From Bacteroides sp. UBA1317 (GTDB lineage: Bacteria > Bacteroidota > Bacteroidia > Bacteroidales > Bacteroidaceae), in contig DBTL01000081.1 in NCBI GenBank assembly GCA_002307035.1, positions 1 to 43,226 on the forward strand: a stretch of DNA of 43,226 nt. Reading direction: 5' to 3'. The translations under genes were made by a program, and so were the position numbers. This document shows, piece by piece, positions 25,285 to 33,541 of this stretch. A model generated the notes under the pieces. It did no database searches, was not told the DNA's origin, and worked only from the letters and a program-made list of their open reading frames with translations. Within the stretch, counting starts at the first letter, position 1. Each line of letters begins with the position of its first letter.

Positions 25285-25504
25285 ATGGAAACTAAAATTA
25301 AGTGGTGTTCCTGAGACTTTAATGATCTCAGCTCGTGCACGCTACATGGAAACGAAACGTCCAAATGGAACAATTCATGACTCCAAAACTGTAGAAATAC
25401 TTGATGCCATTGAATATGATTTTAAAGAATTATCAATCACGGCCTTGCATCCGCAAAGTCGTGGTTTTAACGCACTACTCTATACTATCCTCCAATTAAA
25501 ATAA
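25285..25504 (+). pseudogene. Remnant of a class I SAM methyltransferase gene (LCM/PPM-like)
   Basis: ATG at 25285 starts METK and then stops at 25312. Shifting frame at 25297/25298 gives LSGVPETLMISARARYMETKRPNG in two visible parts (LSGVPETLMISARARYM and ETKRPNGTIHD), continuing to DAIEYDF. This resembles the N terminus of leucine-carboxyl-methyltransferase-like O-methyltransferases (PF04072; typical start LSGVPETLL). The frame then loses similarity and stops at 25504 after about 70 codons, against a family length near 270. So there is one frameshift and a C-terminal truncation. An intact copy may once have been the last gene of the ABC operon. Confidence 0.72.
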
Positions 25505-25530
25505 AGAATCTTCATTTTGTTTACCTAAAA

Positions 25531-25561
25531 TTGTTCTGCACCAATTATTTTACTATTTTTG
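25531..25561 (+). promoter_or_regulatory. Promoter of the XRE-cupin gene
   Basis: TTG (25531-25533), a 20-base spacer and TATTTTTG (25554-25561, exact) give a good promoter. It overlaps the first codons of the longest open frame (25559), so translation must start downstream. Confidence 0.72.
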
Positions 25562-25591
25562 CCACCAGTCAAACCCAAAAAGACCTTTGAC

Positions 25592-26185
25592 ATGGAAAAT
25601 GCAATCAATATGGATACAACCAAAATTGTCGGAGAAAAGATAAAAGCACTCCGTGAGAATAGATCTATCACGATAGAAGAGTTGGCTCAACGTTCAAATC
25701 TGGCTATCGAACAAATAGAGCGCATAGAAAACAACATTGATATTCCGTCGCTAGCCCCCCTCATCAAAATAGCTCGTGTACTTGGTGTCAGACTAGGAAC
25801 TCTTCTTGACGATCAGGACGAGACGGGACCTATTGTATGTCGCAAACAGGAAATCAAAGAGACAATCAGCTTCTCGAACAACGCCATACAGTCACGCAGG
25901 CACATGGAATACCGTTCGCTATCCAGATCGAAAGCCGACCGACACATGGAACCCTTCATGATAGATGTAGCTCCTACAAAGGATAGCGATTTTATCCTCT
26001 CTTCACACGAAGGAGAGGAGTTTATCATCGTGATGCAAGGAATTATGGAAATCAGCTACGGAGACACAGCTTATATCCTTGAAGAAGGAGATAGTATTTA
26101 TTACGACTCCATCATTCCGCACCACGTACATGCTTTCGAAGGACAAGCTGCCAAAATTCTAGCGGTGATATACACACCTGTATAG
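25592..26185 (+). CDS. XRE-family regulator with C-terminal cupin domain
   Basis: The 197-residue protein has an XRE helix-turn-helix (about 11-68: IKALRENRSITIEELAQRS, then IERIENN) and a cupin_2 beta-barrel (about 118-195). The cupin motif is HEGEEFIIVMQG followed by PHHVHAFEG, whose histidines and glutamate could bind a metal. Such proteins repress or activate metabolic genes in response to a small ligand. The ATG at 25592 is chosen because the promoter ends at 25561. It precedes ahcY but is separated by a terminator. Confidence 0.9.
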   Translation: MENAINMDTTKIVGEKIKALRENRSITIEELAQRSNLAIEQIERIENNIDIPSLAPLIKIARVLGVRLGTLLDDQDETGPIVCRKQEIKETISFSNNAIQSRRHMEYRSLSRSKADRHMEPFMIDVAPTKDSDFILSSHEGEEFIIVMQGIMEISYGDTAYILEEGDSIYYDSIIPHHVHAFEGQAAKILAVIYTPV

Positions 26186-26203
26186 AATGAAGTTATTATT
26201 TAT

Positions 26204-26224
26204 AAAAAAGGAGGGCTCCTTTTG
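26204..26224 (+). terminator. Short rho-independent terminator behind the XRE-cupin gene
   Basis: AAAAGGAG pairs with CTCCTTTT around a tiny loop, followed by G. Its T run doubles as the -33 TTTG of the next promoter. Confidence 0.65.
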
Positions 26225-26252
26225 TACCGCTATTCAGAATATTCTATCTTTG
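26221..26252 (+). promoter_or_regulatory. Promoter of ahcY
   Basis: TTTG (26221-26224), a 20-base spacer and TATCTTTG (26245-26252) are both exact. The leader is about 22 bases. Confidence 0.82.
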
Positions 26253-26280
26253 TGGCAGTTATTATTAAACAAAGTATAAT

Positions 26281-27699
26281 ATGTCTTCAGAATTATTCTC
26301 TACCCTGTCCTATAAAGTGGCAGATATTACTCTTGCCGACTTTGGTCGCAAGGAAATCGATCTGGCAGAACAAGAAATGCCCGGCCTTATGGCTCTTCGC
26401 GAAAAGTATGGAGAATCTAAACCGCTAAAAGGAGCTCGCATCATGGGCTCTCTGCACATGACCATTCAGACGGCTGTGCTGATTGAAACACTTGTAAATC
26501 TTGGTGCCGAGGTGCGTTGGTGTTCTTGTAACATCTACTCTACTCAGGATCATGCAGCAGCAGCTATCGCTGCATCCGGCGTTCCGGTGTTTGCATGGAA
26601 AGGTGAAACACTAACAGAATATTGGTGGTGCACGCTTCAAGCGTTGAACTTTGCAGAAGGAAAAGGTCCTAATGTGATTGTTGACGATGGTGGAGATGCC
26701 ACCATGATGATACACGTAGGTTACGAAGCTGAAAACGATGCTGCCGTACTTGATAAAGAAGTACATGCGGAAGATGAAATAGAACTAAACGCCATCTTGA
26801 AGAAAGTGTTGGCGCAAGATAAAGACCGTTGGCATCGTGTTGCTGCCGAAATGCGTGGAGTATCCGAAGAGACCACAACCGGTGTACACCGTTTATATCA
26901 GATGAAAGAAGAAGGAAAACTGTTGTTCCCTGCTTTCAATGTAAACGATTCTGTTACCAAATCAAAATTCGATAATCTCTATGGTTGTCGCGAATCATTG
27001 GCTGATGGCATCAAACGTGCTACAGATGTGATGATTGCCGGTAAAGTAGTGGTTGTTTGTGGTTATGGTGATGTTGGTAAAGGTTGTTCTCATTCTATGC
27101 GCTCATACGGTGCTCGCGTGTTGGTTACTGAAGTAGATCCCATCTGTGCTTTGCAAGCAGCCATGGAGGGATTCGAAGTAGTGACCATGGAAGAGGCCTG
27201 CAGTCAGGGAAATATCTTTGTGACGACGACCGGTAATATTGATATCATTCGCATCGACCACATGGAGAAGATGAAAGATCAAGCTATCGTTTGCAACATC
27301 GGCCACTTCGACAATGAAATTCAGGTTGAGGCATTGAAACGCTATCAAGGCATTAAGTGTGTGAACATCAAAGCACAAGTAGATCGTTACTTCTTCCCCG
27401 ACGGACACAGTATCCTTCTTCTAGCAGATGGGCGCTTGGTAAACCTCGGATGTGCTACAGGACATCCCTCATTTGTGATGAGTAACTCGTTCACCAACCA
27501 GACCTTAGCACAAATTGAGCTGTTCAACAAGAAATATGAAATTGAGGTTTATCGCCTGCCTAAGCATCTGGATGAAGAAGTAGCCCGCTTACACTTAGAG
27601 AAAATAGGTGTGAAGCTGACGAAACTAACGACAGAACAAGCTGCTTACATTGGGGTCTCTGTTGATGGACCTTACAAGGCAGATCACTACAGGTATTAA
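26281..27699 (+). CDS. ahcY: Adenosylhomocysteinase
   Basis: The 472-residue cytosolic enzyme splits S-adenosylhomocysteine into adenosine and homocysteine, removing the product inhibitor of methyltransferases. The NAD-binding GYGDVGKG is at 261-268. VDDGGDATMM and the segment with NDSVTKSKFDNLYGCRESL (in parts: NDSVTKSKFDN and YGCRESL) are substrate-site signatures, and the C terminus KADHYRY carries the conserved Lys-Tyr that completes the neighbouring NAD site. Length fits the long bacterial/eukaryotic class (about 465-490). Confidence 0.98.
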   Translation: MSSELFSTLSYKVADITLADFGRKEIDLAEQEMPGLMALREKYGESKPLKGARIMGSLHMTIQTAVLIETLVNLGAEVRWCSCNIYSTQDHAAAAIAASGVPVFAWKGETLTEYWWCTLQALNFAEGKGPNVIVDDGGDATMMIHVGYEAENDAAVLDKEVHAEDEIELNAILKKVLAQDKDRWHRVAAEMRGVSEETTTGVHRLYQMKEEGKLLFPAFNVNDSVTKSKFDNLYGCRESLADGIKRATDVMIAGKVVVVCGYGDVGKGCSHSMRSYGARVLVTEVDPICALQAAMEGFEVVTMEEACSQGNIFVTTTGNIDIIRIDHMEKMKDQAIVCNIGHFDNEIQVEALKRYQGIKCVNIKAQVDRYFFPDGHSILLLADGRLVNLGCATGHPSFVMSNSFTNQTLAQIELFNKKYEIEVYRLPKHLDEEVARLHLEKIGVKLTKLTTEQAAYIGVSVDGPYKADHYRY

Positions 27700-27709
27700 T
27701 TCCTACTAA

Positions 27710-27764
27710 CAATTGACAATCGAACTCGACAATCAAAACGTCATAAGGGTCCGATTGTCAATTG
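27710..27764. repeat. 13-bp inverted repeat behind ahcY
   Basis: Arms CAATTGACAATCG (27710-27722) and CGATTGTCAATTG (27752-27764) are perfectly complementary. GACAATC also occurs as a direct repeat at 27728-27734. There is no T run, so it is terminator-like at best. Confidence 0.75.
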
Positions 27765-27800
27765 ATCATTAAAAGATATTCATTCATAATCTGATCGAAA

Positions 27801-30296
27801 ATGAAAAAGTTCCTTCCCGACCTCATCGTCATTCTTTCTTTTATCGCCATCTCATTTGTCTACTTTTTCCCTGCTGTGACAGAGGATCGCATTCTGTTTC
27901 AACACGATACGGCTGCCGGCGCCGGCGCCGGACAAGAGGCAAAAGAGTATCACGACCAGACCGGTGAGCGTACGCGTTGGACTAATTCTATTTTTGGCGG
28001 AATGCCAACCTATCAGATCTCTCCCAGCTATGATTCTACCGAAACTCTGAGAGTAGCGGAGAAAACATATCATTTATTTCTACCCAACTATGTGTGGCTA
28101 ACGTTTGTCATGATGCTCGGATTTTATATCCTTTTAAGAGCACTTGGTGTATCGGCTTGGCTCGCAGGATTAGGAGGTATCATATGGGCTTTTTCATCTT
28201 ATTTCTTCATTCTCATCTCTGCGGGACATATCTGGAAGTTTATTACGCTGGCCTATATTCCACCCACAATAGCAGGTATCGTACTCGCCTATCGAAAACA
28301 GTATCTGCTCGGAGGAGTCATAACGGCTCTATTTTTAGCCCTGCAAATCTTGTCGAACCATGTACAGATGAGTTATTATTTCCTCTTCGCCATACTCCTT
28401 ATTGTAGGAGCATTCTTCGAAGAAGCTTGGCGCAAAAAGGAACTACCGCACTTCTTCAAAGCTAGTGGTGTATTGGTTATTGCCGCACTTATTGGTGTAT
28501 CGGCCAACTTATCCAATCTGTATCATACGTATGAGTATAGCAAAGAAACCATGCGTGGCAAAAGTGAACTGAAAGCAGAAGGCGATGCTGCAAAACAGAC
28601 AAGTAGCGGGCTTGATCGTGACTACATCACTCAGTGGAGCTACGGTATAGGCGAAACGTTCTCTCTGTTGGTTCCAAACATCAAAGGAGGCGCATCCGTG
28701 CCTTTGTCGCAGAATGAAAAGGTAATGGAGAAAGCCAATCCGATGTATAGTGGCGTTTATTCACAACTCACACAATATTTCGGCGATCAACCCGGAACAT
28801 CCGGTCCCGTTTATGTGGGGGCTTTTGTACTCATGCTTTTTATCCTCGGTCTATTTATAGTCGAAGGCCCTATGAAATGGGCACTTGCGGGAGCAACCCT
28901 CCTATCTATTTTGCTTGCATGGGGAAGAAACTTTATGGGATTTACGGATTTCTTCATCGACTACATACCGATGTACAATAAGTTTCGTGCTGTCTCCTCC
29001 GCTCTTGTCATTGCCGAATTTACCATTCCTTTATTGGCAATACTGACCCTGAAAGAGATTTTCGACAAGCCGCAGATATTGAAGGAAAAACTGAAGTACT
29101 TATACATAAGCTTTGGCCTGACAGGTGGATTTGCTCTGTTGTTTGCCCTTGCACCTCGCTTATTCTTCTCCACATTTATTCCTTCACAAGAATTAAAAGC
29201 TTTGCAACAAGCTATTCCCGGAGATCAATTATCTCCCCTGCTTAGCAATCTTGAAGAGATGCGCGTTTACCTAATCACTTCCGACGCATGGCGCAGCTTC
29301 TTTATTATTGCTATTGGTACTGCCTTGCTTTTGGCTTACAATGCTCGCAAACTTAAAGCAACATGGGTTGTTGCCGCCATAACAGTACTCTGCCTGGGAG
29401 ATATGTGGATGGTCAACAAACGATACTTGAACGATGGACAATTTGTTTCGGCCAATCAAGAAACGGAAGCTTTCAGCAAAACACAAGCCGACCAATTGAT
29501 TCTACAAGATAGCACACTCGATTATCGGGTCTTAAACTTTGCGACCAATACTTTCAACGAAAACAACACTGCTTACTGGCACAAAAGTGTAGGAGGATAT
29601 CATGCGGCTAAACTTCGTCGCTACCAAGAGATGATCGATCATCACATCACGAAAGAGATGCAGGCTGCCTACAACGAGATAGCAACGGCACAAGGAAAGA
29701 TGGATAGTGTAAATGGAGATTCTTTCAAGGTGCTGAATATGCTAAACACGAAATACTTCATCTTCCCCTCATCACAAGGCAAAGTAGCTCCTATTGAAAA
29801 CCCATACGCCTATGGGAATGCTTGGTTTGTTAATAATGTCCGTTATGTTAATAATGCCAACGAAGAAATCGATGCGATTGATTCTCTTCTTCCAAAAGAA
29901 ACAGCTATAGTGGATGCAAGTTTTAAAGATAAGCTGAAAGGAATAACCAATAGCTATAAAGATTCTCTTTCTGCTGTACGCCTCACTAGCTACAAACCGA
30001 ACCATTTGGTTTACGAAACGTCTTCTTCCAAAGACGGCATCGTCGTTTTCTCCGAGATTTATTATCCGGGATGGCTAGCAACCATTGATGGTAAACCGGC
30101 AGAAATAGCGCGCACGAACTACATCCTCAGAGCAATGAACGTTCCGGCCGGAAAACATACGATAGAGATGAGTTTCGACCCCAAAAGTATTCATGTAACA
30201 GAATCTATTGCTTATGGCGGATTGGTGTTGCTACTTATTGGAATCATATTATTGCTCTTGCAATACAGAAAGAACCTTAATCGAGGGAAGAAGTAG
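27801..30296 (+). CDS. YfhO family membrane protein
   Basis: The 831-residue inner-membrane protein has an N-terminal helix, about a dozen further helices up to residue 530, a soluble C-terminal domain and a last helix (about 803-822) followed by a basic tail. The GMPTYQI loop after the first helix and the C-terminal YPGWLATIDGKPAEI and NYILRAMNVPAGKH segments are typical of YfhO proteins. These are thought to be GT-C-type glycosyltransferase relatives that act on lipid-linked sugars or lipoteichoic acid in Gram-positives. The role in Bacteroides is not known. Confidence 0.88.
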   Translation: MKKFLPDLIVILSFIAISFVYFFPAVTEDRILFQHDTAAGAGAGQEAKEYHDQTGERTRWTNSIFGGMPTYQISPSYDSTETLRVAEKTYHLFLPNYVWLTFVMMLGFYILLRALGVSAWLAGLGGIIWAFSSYFFILISAGHIWKFITLAYIPPTIAGIVLAYRKQYLLGGVITALFLALQILSNHVQMSYYFLFAILLIVGAFFEEAWRKKELPHFFKASGVLVIAALIGVSANLSNLYHTYEYSKETMRGKSELKAEGDAAKQTSSGLDRDYITQWSYGIGETFSLLVPNIKGGASVPLSQNEKVMEKANPMYSGVYSQLTQYFGDQPGTSGPVYVGAFVLMLFILGLFIVEGPMKWALAGATLLSILLAWGRNFMGFTDFFIDYIPMYNKFRAVSSALVIAEFTIPLLAILTLKEIFDKPQILKEKLKYLYISFGLTGGFALLFALAPRLFFSTFIPSQELKALQQAIPGDQLSPLLSNLEEMRVYLITSDAWRSFFIIAIGTALLLAYNARKLKATWVVAAITVLCLGDMWMVNKRYLNDGQFVSANQETEAFSKTQADQLILQDSTLDYRVLNFATNTFNENNTAYWHKSVGGYHAAKLRRYQEMIDHHITKEMQAAYNEIATAQGKMDSVNGDSFKVLNMLNTKYFIFPSSQGKVAPIENPYAYGNAWFVNNVRYVNNANEEIDAIDSLLPKETAIVDASFKDKLKGITNSYKDSLSAVRLTSYKPNHLVYETSSSKDGIVVFSEIYYPGWLATIDGKPAEIARTNYILRAMNVPAGKHTIEMSFDPKSIHVTESIAYGGLVLLLIGIILLLLQYRKNLNRGKK

Positions 30297-30335
30297 CCGT
30301 TAAGGGTTCTTCGTAAGCAAGGATTTGACCATTAA

Positions 30336-30375
30336 AAAGTCTTCCTTGGAATTATCAAGGAAGACTTTTCTTTTA
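30336..30375 (+). terminator. Rho-independent terminator of the YfhO gene
   Basis: A perfect 14-bp stem (30336-30349 with 30357-30370) with a 7-base loop ends in TTTTCTTTT. The rest of the gap to 30593 holds only a small hairpin (ATTAGTT/AACTAAT near 30452-30470). Confidence 0.9.
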
Positions 30376-30593
30376 ACTACATTTATTAAATCAGAATTAA
30401 AAAATTGTAGCGTTCACTAACCATGTTCCATTTCATTTTTTAAATGCTCCGATTAGTTACCCAAACTAATAAACAGCATCTTGAAATGGATACCAGCAAA
30501 CTATTTAGAGACAAAAAAGACGTGGTAATTTTAATTGAGTGTGAAGCAATGATAAAAAACCATCATTAAATAGACGATTAGTTTTTCAACCTT

Positions 30594-31145
30594 TTATGAT
30601 TCCTTATCAGAAGCTTTATCCTTATGCTCTTTAGGCATATCAAACTTCATCTCCTTTTTCATTTTCTTTTGCATCTCACCCCACTTCACATATTGCTCAC
30701 TAGTTAAGATCTTTTTGATCTTTTTCTCTTTCTTCAGTTCGGCTTTATGTAAAGTCTCCGCAGCATCCTCAGTCATTTCAGAACCGCCTCCTTGCCTCAT
30801 CCCCATTTCAGGACGTTCTCCACTAGGCATCGGAGGACGTTCGTCATCTGATCCATCAAAAGAAGGTCTATCTCCCATTGGAGGGCGCTCATTGCTCGAA
30901 GCGGATGATGATTGTTGCGCCTTAAATCGGTCTTTCTGCTCCTTCAGGTTTAATTTATAAATCTTGGCATACTGCTTTTCATTCAATTGCAGTTCTTTAC
31001 TCATCTCGTCAGTCATCTTCTTAGCAATTTTTGCTGGTGAAGGCACCTCACGAGGTAGTTTTGTGTCCACTTGTTGCTGAGCCATCCCTGTCCAAACTAG
31101 ACAAGAAAATAAGGCTACTAATCCTGTTTTAAATAATTTATTCAT
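30594..31145 (-). CDS. DUF4890-like secreted protein
   Basis: The 183-residue product has a signal peptide (about 1-22, ending TGMA). Two charged helical parts follow (about 38-75 and 128-175, rich in Lys and Glu). Between them is a Pro/Gly/Met-rich low-complexity linker with repeated ERPPM, RPSF, RPEM motifs. The helices resemble the DUF4890 family common in Bacteroides, in which LNEKQYAKIYKLNL and LTSEQYVKW form a paired helix motif similar to Spy/CpxP-type periplasmic proteins. A periplasmic stress or chaperone-like role is possible but unproven. Confidence 0.72.
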   Translation of the reverse strand: MNKLFKTGLVALFSCLVWTGMAQQQVDTKLPREVPSPAKIAKKMTDEMSKELQLNEKQYAKIYKLNLKEQKDRFKAQQSSSASSNERPPMGDRPSFDGSDDERPPMPSGERPEMGMRQGGGSEMTEDAAETLHKAELKKEKKIKKILTSEQYVKWGEMQKKMKKEMKFDMPKEHKDKASDKES

Positions 31146-31167
31146 AACGCTTATAATTAATATATCT

Positions 31168-31175
31168 CAAAGATA
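31168..31175 (-). promoter_or_regulatory. -7 promoter box of the DUF4890-like gene
   Basis: On the minus strand TATCTTTG is an exact match, 22 bases before the ATG. No clear -33 TTTG is present. Confidence 0.65.
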
Positions 31176-31277
31176 AACGCAACAAGAAAGATAAAAAAGC
31201 AGAATCGACAGAGAAGTAGCTTTCATCTATAAATATCCTCAAAACCTATATTTGTAACAAAAAGAAAGTGGAAGAAG

Positions 31278-32531
31278 TTATTTTTGTCTATAAATATTCG
31301 ATTTCTTCAGTAACCGCTTGCTCAGATAACGAACCGGATACCACACAGAAAGAAAGCCCACAGCAATCACAGTGATGAAAATAAGAACGACGTCGCTAAA
31401 ATGTACACTAACGGGATAAGCATCAACCACAAAGCTTCCATTTGCCCCACCAAGAGAAATAATACCAAAACGCTGTTGCACAATACAAAGAACAAGTCCC
31501 AATACAATTCCCATAAAAGCACCAAAAACAGAAATCAGTCGTCCTTCAAAAAGAAAGATCCGGGAAATAAGACGATCATCTGCACCAAGATAGCGCAGTG
31601 TAAGAACATCCTCTTTCTTATCAAGAATAAGCATAGACAAAGAGCCAATAACATTGAAACATGCTATCATCAAAATAAAAGTAAGAAAAAGATAAGAGAT
31701 AAGTTTTTCTATCTCCATAATACGAAAAACATCAGCCTGCTGTTGATAGCGATCTTGCACAACAAACGTTTTCCCAAGGGTCCTTTCGATCTTTTGTTTA
31801 ACAGATGAAACATCATATCCCGACTTCAATTTCAGCTCAATGGCAGAAACTTCAGAATCATAATCAAACAACCGGCGGGCAAATGCAAGAGAAGTTAAAA
31901 TATATCGGCTATCGTATTTTTGCTGGTTCACTACAAAGACAACTCCCGGAGAATAGAGATACTCCATATTGAAAGAGGATGCCGGATTAGCCATATTAAT
32001 CTTCATGTTTCGCTTGGGAGAATACACCTGCAACGGATCAACAAATTGTATCCCCGTGCCTAAAGAAGAAACGAGTTCAATACCCATAACGCCATATTCT
32101 ACAATAGAATCGTGCAAAATAAAATCACCGGTGCCATATAGAATGCTATCTATTGTAGTTAGCTCTTCAAAATTATCTTGTACTCCTTTAATAACAGCCA
32201 TCACCTGACGATCCTTATACTGCACCATGGCATTTTCTTCAAGCGTCTCGGTAAAAACAGCAACCTCAGGCATTGCTCGAAGTTGCTGAATACGTTTATC
32301 TTGAGAATCAAACACCTTTCCTTCGCTAATTGTTATTTTCAGTTCAGGATCAAAAGCCGTAAAGAAACTGGCCACCATATCCTGAAAACCGTTAAACACC
32401 GAAAGAGTACATACTAAAGCCAAAGTAGCAAGCGCTACTCCACAAACAGAGATGCCGGAGATAATATTAATGGCGTTATGCTTCTTCTTCGAGAAAAGGT
32501 AACGTTTGGCTATGTAAAAAGGAAAGTTCAC
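31278..32531 (-). CDS. Lipoprotein-releasing ABC permease, LolC/LolE type (FtsX family)
   Basis: The 417-residue inner-membrane protein has one N-terminal helix (about 22-46), a large periplasmic domain and three C-terminal helices (about 275-400), the FtsX/MacB fold of LolC/E. IAKRYLFSKKKHNAINIIS is the typical N-terminal start (family segment near 8-26). With a LolD ATPase, not seen here, it hands lipoproteins to the periplasmic carrier. The start codon is GTG and overlaps the rbfA stop in GTGA, so translation is coupled. Confidence 0.87.
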   Translation of the reverse strand: MNFPFYIAKRYLFSKKKHNAINIISGISVCGVALATLALVCTLSVFNGFQDMVASFFTAFDPELKITISEGKVFDSQDKRIQQLRAMPEVAVFTETLEENAMVQYKDRQVMAVIKGVQDNFEELTTIDSILYGTGDFILHDSIVEYGVMGIELVSSLGTGIQFVDPLQVYSPKRNMKINMANPASSFNMEYLYSPGVVFVVNQQKYDSRYILTSLAFARRLFDYDSEVSAIELKLKSGYDVSSVKQKIERTLGKTFVVQDRYQQQADVFRIMEIEKLISYLFLTFILMIACFNVIGSLSMLILDKKEDVLTLRYLGADDRLISRIFLFEGRLISVFGAFMGIVLGLVLCIVQQRFGIISLGGANGSFVVDAYPVSVHFSDVVLIFITVIAVGFLSVWYPVRYLSKRLLKKSNIYRQK

Positions 32532-32860
32532 TTTAATAATGAATCTATTTTCTCTATATAATCAAGTGAGTCGTCAACAAAGAATTTTAATTCAGGAATG
32601 ATACGCAGTTGATGACGTACACGCGTACCAAGTTCATAACGAATAGACTTCATGTTTTCATTCACATTCTTCACCAATTCATCACTTTTCTCAGAAGGAA
32701 AAACACTAAGATAGACACGGGCAATGCTCATATCCGGACTAATACGTACGATACTTACCGACACTAAAATACCGGGCATTGCTTTTGTTTGTAGCAAGAA
32801 TATCTCACTCAACTCTTTTTGTAAAAGACGGGATATTTTATTTTGTCTGGTTGTTTCCAT
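32528..32860 (-). CDS. rbfA: Ribosome-binding factor A
   Basis: The 110-residue KH-like protein binds immature 30S subunits and helps mature the 5' end of 16S rRNA. Features are RLLQKELSEIF near the N terminus, ISPDMSIARVYLSVFP near 40-55 and LGTRVRHQLRIIPELKFFVDDS (LGTRVRHQL and PELKFFVDDS) in the second half, all typical. Length is normal. It lies in the minus-strand aroQ-pyk-methyltransferase-rbfA-lolC/E run, overlapping the next gene by 4 bases. Confidence 0.93.
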   Translation of the reverse strand: METTRQNKISRLLQKELSEIFLLQTKAMPGILVSVSIVRISPDMSIARVYLSVFPSEKSDELVKNVNENMKSIRYELGTRVRHQLRIIPELKFFVDDSLDYIEKIDSLLK

Positions 32861-32896
32861 CTTATCATTTATTTATTAATCGTTCATTTTTGGCCC

Positions 32897-33541
32897 TTAA
32901 GCCTTCTTTCGTATGATTGTCAGGCCGTCACGTAAAGGAAGGATCACTTTCTCCACTCGCATATCTTTTCCTACATATTCATTAAAAGCTTTGATACCTA
33001 TAGTCTGGTAATCATTTGAATTAGGCTCTTCCAGCACATGCCCATCCCACAAAGTATTATCAGCAATAATGTATCCACCAGATAATAAATAAGATAAAGC
33101 CATCTCGTAATACTCTATATACTTTCGTTTATCCCCATCTAAAAAGGCCAGATCGAAAGTTATTCCCAATTTAGGTACAAGTTCAAGAGCATCTCCTATA
33201 TAAAACTTTATCTTATCCGCATAAGCAGAATTTTCAAGCCATGGGCGGGTAAAGTCTTCCTGTTCATCATTAATCTCAAACGTATGTAAAAGCCCCCCTT
33301 CGCCCAGCCCCTCAGCCAGACAAAGTCCCGAATAACCGCTATAAGTACCTATCTCAAGAATTTGACGAGGACGGATCATTTCAACAAACATTTTCAACAT
33401 GCGTCCTTGCAAATGTCCGGAAGCCATACGGGGACGCAATAGTTTAACATGCGTATCACGATAGAGTGCCTTTAAATAGTCACTTTCCTGATCTATATGT
33501 TGCAATATATACGCTTCTAACGATGCGTCCGAGTTTAGCAT
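32897..33541 (-). CDS. SAM-dependent O-methyltransferase (catechol-OMT-like)
   Basis: The 214-residue class I methyltransferase has motif I EIGTYSGYSGLCLAE (about 62-76) for SAM binding, FEINDEQE, the acidic metal-site segment DLAFLDGDKRKY (about 130-141) and DNTLWDGHV (about 161-169). These are features of Mg2+-dependent O-methyltransferases of the PF01596 group. The substrate is unknown; some relatives modify tRNA wobble uridine (TrmR). Its ATG shares one base with the stop of pyk (TAATG), implying coupled translation. Confidence 0.88.
   Translation of the reverse strand: MLNSDASLEAYILQHIDQESDYLKALYRDTHVKLLRPRMASGHLQGRMLKMFVEMIRPRQILEIGTYSGYSGLCLAEGLGEGGLLHTFEINDEQEDFTRPWLENSAYADKIKFYIGDALELVPKLGITFDLAFLDGDKRKYIEYYEMALSYLLSGGYIIADNTLWDGHVLEEPNSNDYQTIGIKAFNEYVGKDMRVEKVILPLRDGLTIIRKKA

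Noticed and set aside
25322..25504. Intact small protein of 60 residues
   Set aside because: The similarity to a methyltransferase N terminus begins upstream in another frame, so this is a fragment of a broken gene.
30486..30569. 27-codon ORF starting MDTSKLFRDKK
   Set aside because: No promoter box, no recognisable feature and a very short length; it lies in an AT-rich gap where such frames arise by chance.
31247..31254. TATATTTG on the plus strand behind the lolC/E gene
   Set aside because: An exact -7 match, but it would transcribe only antisense to lolC/E, with no -33 box and no ORF; AT-rich sequence yields such matches by chance.
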